Below are positions 11,591-24,292 of a stretch of 64,000 nt of DNA, piece by piece. Numbering within the stretch: position 1 is the stretch's first letter; every line of letters begins with the position of its first letter. The notes below the pieces were generated by a model. It made no database searches and was not told the DNA's origin. It saw only the letters and a program-made list of their open reading frames with translations. Made by a program: the position numbers and the translations under genes. The stretch is taken from the NCBI RefSeq assembly GCF_937616625.2, contig NC_065571.1, forward strand, positions 53,243,651 through 53,307,650. The letters run 5' to 3'. The stretch comes from Mercurialis annua. Its lineage: Eukaryota > Streptophyta > Magnoliopsida > Malpighiales > Euphorbiaceae.

Positions 11591-14000
11591 ATGGCTAGCA
11601 CCAGTAATCGCGTTTCATTGGTCTCTTTAGCCTTGTTCCTGCTGTTTTGCATCACAGCAGGATCCACTTTCGATGAATCTAACCCTATCCGGTCCGTCTC
11701 CGACCGTCTTCGTGAGATTGAAACCTCTGTGGTCAGAGTCGTTGGTTACAGTCGCCGCGCCCTCTCGTTCGCTCGTTTTGCTCACAGGTTCTTCTAATTT
11801 TATATTTTTTTGCGTAGTTTTTATTGAGTTTGTTTAATTTTAAATATTTGTTAGGCATGGGAAGGTGTATGAGAGTGAGGAGGAGATGAAGCTGAGGTTT
11901 GCGATATTCTCGGAGAGTTTGGATTTGATTAGATCTACTAATAAGAAGGGTCTTACTTATACTCTTGGTGTTAATGGTGAGTTTTTTTATATTTTGTTTT
12001 AAATGCGTTGACCAGCGTTTTTATTAGAATTTGTTGAAAAATTGGGTTTTATTTTGGTTTTACAGAATTTGCTGATTTGACATGGCAAGAGTTTCAAAAG
12101 CAGAAATTAGGAGCTGCTCAGAACTGTTCTGCTACTTCTAAGGGCAATCACAAGCTTACCGGAGGCGTTCTTCCCGAATATGTAATTGTCCTTACTTAAG
12201 ATTTTAATAATAATCGAGATCCTCTCAAGTTGATTGAACAGTGTAGATTAACTTAATATAATTTGGACTATTTTAATCTACACCATTCGTTTTGTAAGGA
12301 ATGATGTAGATTGATTGAACGTGATCTATCATGTTCTGTTATGAAAAACTATACATAGACTGTGATATTTGTTTTCTGTTTTTGTTATGATTATAGAAAG
12401 ATTGGAGGGAAGCAGGCATAGTCAGCCCTGTTAAGAATCAAGGCCATTGCGGTTCTTGCTGGACTTTCAGGTTACTCTCCTGTCTAAATTTACGATCTTG
12501 CAACTTTTAAGCAAATTGGTGCTACTGAAATAATCTTAAATGTATTTGTAATCTCTTAATTTTTGTTTGTTGTAGCACCACGGGATCCCTTGAGGCAGCC
12601 TATCACCAGGCTTTTGGAAAGGAAATCAGTTTGTCGGAGCAGCAACTTGTGGATTGTGCTGGAGCTTTTAATAACTTTGGCTGCAAGGGTGGATTGCCAT
12701 CACAAGCATTTGAGTATATCAAATATAATGGGGGTCTTGAAACTGAGGCGGCATATCCATACATTGGAAACGATAGTACTTGCAAATTCTCAAAAGAGAA
12801 TGTTGGAGTCCAAGTGCTCAGTTCTGTCAACATTACAGAGGTACTCATTTTCTCTAGACGTGCTCAAAGTTTCATTAAGCTGAACAAGGATGGAATAAGC
12901 AACTTTTGAATGTTCTGATGTGTTTGTGTTTGCTATTAATGGCATACGCTTGGTCTAATTTTAAAATGGTGGATTAAGACTAACCTCGGATATGATACAA
13001 TGTGCAGTCTAATGCGCATCATATAATACAATTTGTTCTATGGAATTTTCAGACCCCATATATTATATATATCTTGTCCATGACTCCATTATTAGATAAT
13101 TATGCTGTTCTCATTGTGCTACCGGAAGACTATCCTTTTGTTTGCAGAGGACTTCATATCTTGCAATCTCGGTTTTTACCGGAGGAAATTGGTTTTAGAT
13201 CAAGAGATGTATATTGTATCATGCATAATTTTCTGTGACTGCACATGCAGGGAGCTGAAGATGAATTGAAGGACGCGGTTGGACTTGTTCGTCCTGTGAG
13301 CATTGCTTTTGAGGTAGTGAAACCGTTCCGTCTTTACAAGAGTGGAGTTTTCACCAGCACCACTTGTGGCAATACTCCTCAGGTGAGTATTAAAATTAAA
13401 GAAATTTAAAACAACCTTTCACATTTTTAGGATGTTTACTTCATATTTTGTAGGTGTATCCTATGAGGGTACCTTTAATATGAAATTACTTCAGTTAATT
13501 TTATAGCAAGATTTTCATAAATTGATATATATGAATTATCAATCTAATTAGACATCTTATTGCTTATCTTAACTGTACAAATGTAAATTAATCCTCTATG
13601 ATCTACGACCCCTTCTTTAACATTCTGTATGTCGTACGGCAGGATGTGAACCATGCTGTTGTTGCAGTTGGTTATGGAGTAGAAAATGGTATCCCATATT
13701 GGCTCATTAAGAACTCCTGGGGTGCAGATTGGGGTGACCATGGTTACTTTAAGATGGAGTTGGGTAAAAACATGTGCGGTAAGCTCTCAAACCCTCGTCT
13801 AATTTCACTTTCACTCCAAATCAGACAGGATACAACCGATTTTTGAACTCGAATGGGTTACTTACATCCTGCTAGAACAGATTCTACACTGCACACTAGT
13901 CCTAATACATGTCTATTAAACTCAAGATTTTGCTCATCGTGATTCCGGTGATTTTAATGTAGGTATTGCAACTTGTGCATCATACCCGGTTGTTGCATAA
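11591..14000 (+). CDS. AALP: Aleurain-type vacuolar cysteine protease (papain family C1A)
   Basis: Thiol protease of the lytic vacuole, cathepsin H-like. Eight exons join in frame: 11591-11787, 11855-11976, 12066-12181, 12397-12470, 12576-12840, 13251-13382, 13643-13778 and 13963-14000, giving 359 residues, almost the size of Arabidopsis aleurain. Residues 1-24 form a signal peptide. NPIR at 31-34 is the classic vacuolar sorting signal. The I29-type inhibitory propeptide follows to about residue 140. The mature enzyme has the oxyanion Gln160, catalytic Cys166 (in CGSCW), His306 ([11 protein letters not shown]) and Asn326 (KNSWGADWG), so it looks active. All splice sites are GT-AG. The ATG at 11591 is chosen because it gives the signal peptide at once. 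Orthology to AALP is inferred from remembered sequence; paralogues exist in some plants. Confidence 0.96.
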
Positions 14001-15324
14001 TCGAGATGTGGAGAAGTTTGAACTCGTAGACCGGTTGTGGTGTAAGACTTTAGTTTCAATCCAGCATGAAGTTAGAAGTGTATCCAAAGGGAAAGGCTAT
14101 GGTATAATGATTATTATGATGGTTCAGGTTATAGAATAAAGGGCTTCATAATCTATTGTACAAAAGAAAAGATAGAAAGAACTCCTGTAAATTCAGCATT
14201 TGATTCTTGATTTGAATGGTGGATTATGAAAATTTTACATAAATGCATAATATGAAACTGGTGTTCTGCACCATAATATCTTGAATAGTTAATTACTATC
14301 ACTTGGAAATTCATTGATTTTATAAGTGTTAGGGTGGAAATGATAATTTTATGAAATATGGTAAAAAAAATAACAATTTTGACTTTTAGAATGTCTTACT
14401 TACATGGACAATATATGCATTGTGGGTTATATGACAATATTCAATATGAATATTTTAATTTAATTTTTTTACCCGTGAAGTTTATAACCCAAATCGTGCA
14501 GGAGCTAATTTATTAATATATACATATATATATTTAAAGTTATTTCACGTATTCATTGTGTCATTTCTTTCAAACAACAAACCAATAAAATGAGAGAAAT
14601 ATTGAGATTTTTAATTATTATTATATGTTTATTTTTATTTTACTATTTTACATAATTGTATTGGTTTATTGTAAATAACACGTGTGTGAAATAATTTCTC
14701 AATTTCGTAACAAATTTGATAATTCCTTTTTGATTCAAATAACAATTTCCCCTTTAATTTGCAATTGATGGACAATTAACATATTTTAATTTTATAGTCA
14801 ATTTAGAATTAAACTTAATTTATGGGTCAATTAATCTCGTTTTTGTACATGATCCCAATGTGTGGTATTCTCACGGTAACAATTATTTTGTAAGTCGATA
14901 GAGTCAAGAGCAAAAACTGAATAAATTGACCATATGAATCGAATTTAATACTATACTAACTTTAAAATTATAAAATATGCTAATTTTTCGCCGCTCGTAC
15001 ATTGAGGGGGCAAATTGCTACTTAAATAATCTCTTGACTTCTTGGTTTTTATGGGCCGTTAATGGACCATTGGGAGCTACATGAGCCAACACTGATTCTG
15101 GGCTGTTTTTGTGAGATCGGCCGTCCTGGCCCAAACATTTCTTAATTATACAGTCTTACCAAACAGCATAACACAACACTGATTCTGCAACCAAAAAATT
15201 AATCAATTCTCAACCCAAAAGAAGAAGAATAATTATGCACAAAACAAAATTATGACCTCAACTACTTCAAATCATTCTTGAAAAGCAACAAAAGAAGAGT
15301 ACTAATTGTCTAATTCTTAAAAAA
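14001..15324. other. Spacer between the cysteine protease and FIP1-like genes
   Basis: The first 250 bases are probable 3' UTR of the protease; AATAAA-like signals occur at about 14136 (AGAATAAAGG). The last 150 or so are probable 5' UTR of the FIP1-like gene. The middle is AT-rich, with no element or gene recognised. Confidence 0.4.
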
Positions 15325-18300
15325 ATGTCTGCAGAGAGACACGGCAATTCGCCATCGGCATCTCTCGAAGAAAACACCATGTAATAATCTAAGTTCTTGC
15401 AAATTTCAGTTTCTCTTTGTCAATTGTTTGATTTAATTTATGTTTTAATTTCTGCAGGTTCGTTGATATACTGCACGAGGCTCCATTATGTGGTCACCGT
15501 AAACGCAGGAGTGTTTTTGGAGCTGTTGTTTACTGTGTAATACTGGTAAAATTCTCTCTAAATTTTAATTCAGTTTTTTTTCATGTTTTATTTCTTGATT
15601 AGGCATTTGGAATTGTGTTTATCTTTGATTTGATTTCATTTTTTTTAAAATAATTTTAGGCAGGTTATGCTGTTTTAGGTGCAATAGCTCCAATTTTAAT
15701 TCATCACAAGCTAGTCCCTTCGTTGCTGTCCAGTTGTGACGTTGCTCTGCTTATAGTTACTGGTGTGTGTTACTTTTTCGAAGACGTCGTGCTGGAGATT
15801 AGATTATTCAATATGCTCTTTATTTGTTAAATTTAAGTCCTGCTTTAGTGTGCTGCAATTATGACAAGTTCATTTTGTTTTGTTTCTTTTTTCAGGTACT
15901 TTCCAACAATATTTTGTTTCTCAAGTCCAGAAAATTCGTCTACAGGTATCTTTAGTTATGAAAATTTGTTAATGTTGCTAATAAAAAAATGTTTGATGTG
16001 TATCAGATGTGAATTTTCACTTAGATTCAGATTATTACACTTTAGAGGCATTAGGAAATTACATGGTCTCACTTTACCACCATATGAATGGGGGCGGAAC
16101 TAGGATTAGGATTTTAGGGGGGCTACTTATACAAAAATCAAAACTTGAAGGTGTTTTTTTTTTTGAAAAAAATTGTGGTGTGGCGGGGTTGCCCCTCACC
16201 CTACCACGTAGTTCTGCGGCTTTCGCCCCTGCATTTGAAATGAGCAAAATTTTGCTTGGTGGTTCTACCTAGCTCTAGTTGCAATGTGAAATCTTGTGGT
16301 TTCCAAGTTTAACTCCTCTTTTGGTGTAGAAAGTGTGACAATTGACATGCTCACTTTGTTTTCGCAGGGCTATTATAGCTTCAGCCAGAAGTTAAAGCAT
16401 ATAGTTCGCTTGCCGTTTGCCATTACTGCATATGGTAACTAATACTCTCTAACTTTCTTTTGTCTCTTCATCTCTTTTGTACTCATGCACAGTGTATATA
16501 TCTGTTGTTGCATGACTAAGTCTCCATTGTATTACTGTTTATACTGCTTACTTGTAGATTGATATGTTAGGGTTGGAGCATTGAATATATTATTCGAGGG
16601 TAATACTATGGATGATGTAATTGGTTAAGTGGAATTCGAGTTGCTTTTGCCTCATCAATGTATTAGTTTACATACAAAAACTTCAATGTTCATTTGTGTA
16701 AGTCTGGTCTGGCTTTTCAAAGTATTGTTGTGATTTGGACTTTTTTGTACAACTGTAGGAACTGCAGCAATGCTGCTTGTCATGGTATGGAAACCTCAAA
16801 TCAGATTTCTTTCTATTTCAGCATTACTAAGGTACAGATATGACAAATGTTAAATCTAAGCATCTTATTTTTGTATTGTTAAGTATATTGTCATGAAATT
16901 GATCTCTTTTTCCTCATCATGATTATTTCATGGTTTTCATTTGCTATCAAACATGGATTTAAATAAAGGCCGTTACGTAACGTAAAGGCCGTTATTTATA
17001 GGTTTTTAGGGTCTGCGTTACCGTTATCCCCGATACGTAACCTTGTTTTATTTTTTGTAAAATAACGGCCGTTATCTCCGTTACATATCGGTAAAGGCCG
17101 TTATACTGAACCGTTACCTTGAGATAACAATGGAAAGAAGATAGTTATCAGAATTTTTCAACTGAACTGTCGCCGTCACTTTAAATTTTAGGATTTGTTT
17201 TGAAAAATAAAAAGGAAGAAGATGAATGAAGTTTTAGTCACGTGATCTGTATATCCGAATAAGAAATTTGGGCATATTATCTGGGTTTTAAACTTAAAAA
17301 ATCATATCTTATTTAGTGACCATTAAACTTTTTCTTATCGTAGCTATTTATTTAATTATAGATTTTCTTATTTAATTAACGTAATATATTCATACCACAT
17401 AATAACAATAAATATATATTTTCGACCATATAATTCATACTACAATTTAGTTTCTAATAATAATTATATTATAATCATATAATTTAATTTGATTAAACAC
17501 TCAAATATTAATTAATTAAATGATATAATGTGATATTATTTTAATTTTTTGTCAAATTAAATATAAAATGCGTAGCGAGTATGTGCAAAGTCTGGATCAA
17601 AAAAATGTTGAATAACATATCACTACTCCAATGAGTAAAAAGTATGTTTCTTTTTACAGTTCTTTTTATTTGATATTTGTATAACTAAATTTCATTTTAA
17701 TTCTTTTAAAATATATTAATTCCACACACTTTACAAATTTTTTTAAAAAAATTGTGCTCCGGTAGACCGTTACGCAACGTTACGGCCGTTACTCATACGT
17801 TACCGTTATATACGGCCGCGGCCGCGACTGCGGCCGTTACCGTGATTTAAATCCATGCTATCAAATGCTGTCATCTCTTTTACGAGAGGGTAAGAATGAA
17901 ACATATGGTGCTGCTTCAGATTTTCCTTTTTAAATTGTATCTCTCATTTTATTCACTGAACCTGCAGGATTATTATGTTGACTGAAGCAGTATGTGCTAT
18001 ATCCTTTATGAGCGTGTATATAGGTAAGCAGGTATACATAATATGAGGTGTTTAAACTTCTGCATAGCACTCTCATTTATGTGGCAATTGGCTGTTACAA
18101 GTAGAAAGTCTTGACAATTTATTATCTTAAAAGCTGGTTGTCGGATGAGTTTTCTTCCCGACCAGATCCAAAGATGAATTTAGGTTGATCTATGTTTCAT
18201 GTAAATAATCTCCACGATTTGACTTTATGCTGGAGTTTCTTATCTTTAGTGAATGCATTTGAAATTTATATCTATCTCTTGGGAAGGGGACCTGTATAAG

Positions 18301-20678
18301 AGGATCCGGTTGAATTCAAAGAGAAGCAAATTTTATTGGATGTCCAGAGTGAAAATGTCATGCAAAATAGAACCGTTCATTTGAAGATAGATTATGTTGA
18401 TGGTTATAAAATATTTTACACAAGCAATAGTATAAAGTGCACAGTTTTGAAACAACTTTTTCCTTCTGCATGAATACATAAGGCTAGATATTCTATTGAT
18501 CAGGCTCACATGCTTACTCGATTTAATTTCATAAATCACTGTATTGGACATGATTTTTATTTTTTATCTTGATGTTCTTCTCCTCATCTGTTGGAACCTG
18601 CAGGTTATTTGCACCAGTACAATTCATTGGACTCTCAGCCTGATATTTTGAAGTCATTATATTCTCCACTCCAACCATCAAGTTCCTTAGAAGGTTTGAG
18701 GTAGTTGTACTTTCAGATTTAGTATAAGCGTAAGATAGGAAGAGGGACCTAAGATCATTCACTAGATAACTTCAAGTTCATTGATCAATATGTAATGCTC
18801 CATTAAAGTGTCTTTGTTCAGATATCATGATGGCGGCCGACTTTCTGATCAACAAATGGCTTTGCTTCAATATCAGCGTGAGAACCTTCATTTTATGAGT
18901 GAGGAGGTACTTATTCACTTAGTTAATGGAGCTATACCCTTAAGTTTGCTGGTTTTGAATTCATTTTTTGTTGTTTTGTTTTGGTCATACTACTACTTTT
19001 AATATTACAGTCTTTCTATTTAGCAAATCCACCTAAACATGTGTTCATGCAGATACTTCGCTTACAAGAGTGCTTAAGTAAATATGAGCGGTCTACTGAC
19101 GGGAGCACACCGCAGGTAATGGTCATTCTGGCTAACCAAGACTTTCTTAAATGCAAAATTCTGGGATGTTATGAAGTGCGATATAAATGTAAAGGCCTGT
19201 ATTGTTTAGGGTCCAGAATTAACTTTTTAACTTTTTAGCTTTAAATTGGTAATCCATCTTACCAATCTAGATGATCTAAGGAGATGTTGTTCTTACATTT
19301 CTTAAGAATGGGCAAAAAACACAAGTTACAAATTCTGGATTTTATGTGGACTTGATGTTCAAACATGTTATGGATTTCGAGCATATGCGTGAGTGTTAAG
19401 TCGACATGAAATCTTAAGATATTATTCATTTCTTATGACTGATTGTATCATCATTGGAATCTTTGCTAATCAAGGGAAAATCCCAGTGCTGCTTTTTTTG
19501 AAAATGGCTTCTTTATGCAATTACACAGGGTTTGCAATCTGTATTCAGTCATTCTTCTAGGATTACCAATACTGATTGTGGCCTTGTATCACGGTTTCTT
19601 CTTGTCTTCCATTCCTTCTGTGGAACTGTATATGTCAGTTTGACCTGGATTTCAATTTGTTAACAAAGTTTAGGGTGCTTTTTCTTTCTTGTTGCTTTAA
19701 TGAGGTGTTTCTGGCTCATATATGAGAATATTAACTTTCTTTTTGTAATTTTCATATTTACGAAGAAATATAAAAGCACTCCTATCTGAACAAAAGTGGA
19801 GTTATCTGACAAATAGTCAACTTAATGATTACTGTTCTGCTATTCCAGGTCGACCTTGCCCATATGTTAGCTGCTCGTGAGCAAGAATTACGAACAGTAT
19901 CTGCTGAGGTAATTCTTAACTTGCGATTGTATTACTTATTATCACCAAATGAGTTTTCCAGATTTGAACACCCATGCACTAGTATTACCAGACCGGTAAA
20001 CTTTCATTTGTTCATTTTCTACCTTAAGGGTTTTTTTTGCTGCTGCTTATTGTAGCTTTTGATGAGTACTTTTTAAAAATTATCTTAACATTTAAACTCA
20101 ACTTATCTAATTTTCTCTTTTCCCCTTTCAAACTGTGTGTGAAGATGATCATTTGTTTACTAAATTGACATTGAGATTGGCTTATTTATAGCACAGATGA
20201 ATCAGTTACAGACTGAGCTTAGGCTTGCTCAATCTTTGATTGCCGAGAGGGACTCTGAGGTACAGCGAGTGCGCAATACAAACAGTCAGGTAAGCACCAC
20301 CAGTATATAAATCTTAAATATACAGTTTAAAGCATTTTATTATTTTTATTTATCTGGAAGTGATTTTAAGTAATTGATAATTTTGTTGATTTTCCAGTAT
20401 GTGGAAGAGAACGAAAGACTTAGAGCTATTTTAGGGGAATGGAGTACACGAGCAGCAAAGGTATTTCTTTTTTCCTTTTGCCATAAATACATGATTGGTT
20501 TCCATCATCTTCCGTTCTAAATAACTTAACCTCTAAATTTGATGTGTCGAAGCTCGAGCGGGCACTGGCAGTTGAGCGGTTATCAAATCTTGAATTGCAA
20601 AAGAAACTATCGACATCAAGGAGAAATCAGTCCCGTGGCGAATCACCTGAACAAAGAGAGTCGCATCGTGCAGCTTAG
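15325..20678 (+). CDS. FIP1: FIP1-like four-helix membrane protein with C-terminal coiled coil
   Basis: The gene matches what I recall of Arabidopsis FRIGIDA-interacting protein 1 (At2g06005), related to the TMEM192 family; its biochemical role is unclear. Fourteen exons join in frame to 359 residues: 15325-15380, 15458-15545, 15660-15762, 15896-15945, 16368-16434, 16759-16831, 17968-18023, 18604-18700, 18822-18906, 19053-19115, 19849-19908, 20197-20289, 20398-20460, 20553-20678. Hydrophobic segments lie at about residues 39-62, 67-86, 115-132 and 140-165. From about 200 to 345 the protein is rich in heptad-like Leu/Glu/Gln/Arg and is predicted to be a coiled coil. The tail is Ser/Arg/Glu-rich. 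The intron at 16832-17967 carries a hAT-like element. The third-exon acceptor has an in-frame alternative three bases downstream (TTTTAG / GCAG). Membrane location is inferred; the assignment rests on sequence recall and gene order. Confidence 0.87.
16085..16265. repeat. Degenerate dispersed repeat in a FIP1-like intron
   Basis: The segment GGGGGCGGAACTAGGATT, then a GGGGGGCTACTTATAC stretch, ending near GTTCTGCGGCTTTCGCCCCT, resembles a dispersed plant repeat that begins with GGGCGGAGC-type sequence. Ends and target duplication are not clear. Confidence 0.35.
16952..17857. mobile_element. Non-autonomous hAT-like element, 906 bp, in FIP1-like intron
   Basis: The ends are a perfect 13-bp inverted repeat (CATGGATTTAAAT and ATTTAAATCCATG) flanked by an exact 8-bp duplication CTATCAAA (16944-16951 and 17858-17865), the hAT signature. 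Subterminal regions hold many copies of GGCCGTTA / TAACGGCC and CGTTACG, in both orientations, up to a GCGGCCGCGGCCG-like run near 17815. Subterminal motif arrays of this kind are usual transposase-binding sites in hAT elements. The AT-rich middle has no transposase. The intron splice sites are intact around it. Confidence 0.88.
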
Positions 20679-21334
20679 TTTGCCTGGAAATTTTCACACA
20701 TAGGAAAGAAAGCACTTAGATTGCTACTGTTACAGTATATTAATTTATTTATTTATTTGTACATAACATTTCTTTTGTGAATTAGGAGAGATTCTTATTG
20801 GTTTATTTTATGTCTCTCCCGATATCCTTTTTGTGTGGCTCTGGCTGTTATATGAAAATAAGGTAATGAAGTTCTCATCGTTGATTTTACATATTTTCAG
20901 TTAAAAATATCGATTCGAATGCCATGAACAAAAAAGAAAGATGTGTTGTGCTGCCAAAAGCTAAAAACAAATAGGGCAAGAGAACTGTAAATAAAAGTCT
21001 CAATGTTTCAAAAGAAATCAAATAAGAAATATCAGTATTTTAAATTGCATAATGCACATAATTGACAGGTAAAGACTTTTTCATTACACATTTAAATGGC
21101 TTGAATTTTAAATTATAAAATGAAATAAAAGAACTCTAGCAGAAACTATGTAAAATATCAGGAATTGGGTGAAAAATACTCATGAAATCAAGCACAATAT
21201 CACATCAACTTCTATTTAATCCTGCTTCTCAACCATATTAGGCTGCAGGTTCATGTTACTGTTAGCTATTTAAATAGCCTGATACTAAACACATCATCGT
21301 TGTGTCGATCACTTGACAAAATCGAGTACACTAA
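20679..21334. other. Convergent intergenic region (3' ends of FIP1-like and TTLL12-like genes)
   Basis: 656 bases separate the two stop codons. The region should hold both 3' UTRs and poly(A) signals. An AAAATAAGG stretch near 20855 is a candidate for the + gene; for the minus gene several TTTATT-like complements are possible. No other gene is seen. Confidence 0.45.
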
Positions 21335-24226
21335 TCACAGCGGGGTTACATTGGTAGTTTCATCCAAAAATAGACAGCCAAAGACATAATTGTAGAAATC
21401 CTGGCCTTTGATCACATCTCCAGCTCCAAACACAGATTGAGTATCATACTTGCATGCTCTTGTACAGTCTGGACAGTAGGTTACCTACACAGACAGAAAA
21501 CGAAATATTACTCATAGCAACAGGAATTATAAAAATTACCTTATATTGAAGATTTCATAAATGAGCATATATTCTGACTACAAAACAATGAAAGAAACTG
21601 ACCTCTAAAAGCTTTGGCTGAAAAGAGCTATCAAGCATTACATCAACACCATACATAGCCCTAGATTTCGGACTATCCATTTCTGGATGCACTAGCGCAG
21701 CTGCTTCAAAAGTAGACCGAATCATATTTGTAACTCTCCCATGAATGTCCGACCATTTAACTGCAATGTAAATAAGAATTTTATTAAAATTTCTTTCAAA
21801 GGTACTTCGGCAAATTAGGTGGTCGAGATGTTACCTTGATGCTCTTGTTCAAATTCCCTAACGAACTCCGGTGTGTGTTTGTGGTTCAATTTACCACGAT
21901 AGTTCTGCGAGCCATTCAAGTTCACACATATCATATATTAGCTATATTTACAAGTTCAAGCTTGTTCTTTCTGCATTTCAATATTAATCTACATACATGT
22001 CTCCTAAAACAATATGCAAATCACTTAACACTCACCATGACTGTGAAGTGAGTCTCGTACTCAAAGAAGCTGTTTTTGTCTAGTGTGTATTGGTTATTTG
22101 CCAGTCTAACCTGTAAATGGAGATGAAGATGTAAGAGTATCTCAGTGTACAAGGGCCTTAATAGCTCGCTTAAAAATATGGTTTTCAGGTCTTTTTTATC
22201 AGGATTTTAACATAACAGAAGACCCACATACCCAGAAAACATCCGTGACAAATATTTCCAAAGGGTTCATACTGCGAAGCAGTATTATATAACGGAGATC
22301 GAATTTCTTCCCTTGAAACAATGCTGGGCGCTCAATGTACTTCTGGCATATTTTTGGACCAGTCTCCATTAGTCGGATAATAGCAGACAGATTATCAGTT
22401 ACGCTTGTATCAATAGTTCGCGCCATGTTCCAAGGTTTTAAGATCCATAGATTGTTCACTCCATCTCTCTGGCGCACAAGATAATCACCAATAAATGGTG
22501 ATAAATGTGTTTCTAGATTGTAAGTCGGCTGCAACCATTCGGGCGATCCATAAGCCTGTCGCATAAAAAATTTGAAGTCAGTTACCTTACCGCAAAAATT
22601 GTTGCCAAATCTAGTATTATCCTGGAATACATATAAACATAACATAATAGATCTCAAAAAATTAATGCAAATAGTTAATTCAGCGTGTAACTTTCATTTG
22701 ATGTGTTTACCTTCTGAACAGTCTCTGCTAAATGATGTTTCATGACAAGGCATGCCTCAAAAGGAAATTGGTTTACATATTGCTCATCTGTAATTCCAGT
22801 AGCCTTTTTCGTTTCATCATCCACCTGCATACCAGTCCATATGATATCTGCATCCTTGGGTTCAGTTGCTGGCGGCGGAAGATCAATATTAATAAAAGTC
22901 AGACCAGGTTAAGGAATTTAAACAGATGTCTAAATTTTTCAAAATATAAGGCAAACTTTCTTCAAGAATAGCATGCACCGGAAACAAAAAAAATCGCCTC
23001 AAGTCGACTAAGATTCATATATGGATTTACTACAAAAATCCTGCAACGTCTTCGATACATATAACTGGATTTTGTAAAGGTTTAAGACTGTCTGAATACC
23101 AACTAAAATTCCTCATTTCTCTAGACTAATAATGTGTTCTGAAAACACTAGTCAGAGGTAAATAGAGAGGAAAAAGTAAACAACTAAGCAACAACACCTA
23201 TCAACCTTTGCAAATCAATTATAAAATCAAACACTGAATAGCATAGGATATTAAAATTTTAGAACCATGGTATAAGATTTCAAAGATAGGACTTAGGAGA
23301 ACAAAGTTCTTGAATGATTCATTAGATGCATAAATGTTTTAGGATGCAAAAACTCAAAATAAAAGATGGAACTATTGTTGTCAGACTCAAAGAAAGCAGA
23401 ATGGTCTGACACATACTGATAATAAATTCATGTCGAGTTAAAAATTCTTCCACTGGAGGCATATCAGTGTAAACACGCAAAGGACGTCCATCAATGCGAC
23501 ACAAGCGTCTAGTCGAGAAAGACTTCACCGGCAAAGAAGTTGAAGTTTTCCGTTGCAATTTTCGATAGAATTTCTCATATTCCTGAAAGAGATTGTGTTC
23601 ATTAGCATTAAACGAAGAGCATAATTTAATGCAGCACAGAAGTGAATCTACAAAATTAATAATTTAATACTTTAATAAAATAATTCTGTGGTGTATGGAA
23701 GTATGCAGTCAGCCTGGCAGAACGCTGTTTGTCTTCTCCAAAACCAAAGAGGAAATCACGAGTGCATTCATCTCCATTTTCAACACTCTGGATGGGCCAT
23801 AATATGGAATAACTGCAAAATAAAGAAAGCATTCATATCCATGAGTAGGGCAACATTAACCTGCAACTTGTAGAACCCTTTGGGAATGCCTTGTTTGACG
23901 AAAGCATATGCTTGCAAGTAAAAAACAAAGGTATTCAAATGATAGAATAGAACATGAGCACATAGTTGCACATTAGAGAATCCCAAAGTTCAGTTGATAG
24001 ATGATATACAAACAAATAGACGAAGCAAACCAACGAAGGGACGTTCAAGGATAACCTCACTGCAGTATCCATTTTCCCCTCTGGCATGAAGAGAAAAGGA
24101 GCTGTTCTGAAATTTGGCTCATCGCTGTGCCGTAAAGCTGAACCTAGTTCATCCATCACATACCTGCAGGGAATCACAAGACCATCACTTCACTCTTCAC
24201 TATTCTGCAGAATCCACATGTATTTA

Positions 24227-24292
<66 letters not shown>

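Noticed and set aside
22556..22621. A 31-nt exon plus a 35-nt intron in the TTLL12-like gene (using the GCG|GTAAGG donor)
   Set aside because: An intron of about 35 nt is below the plant minimum; the segment is better read as intron, with an in-frame alternative acceptor.
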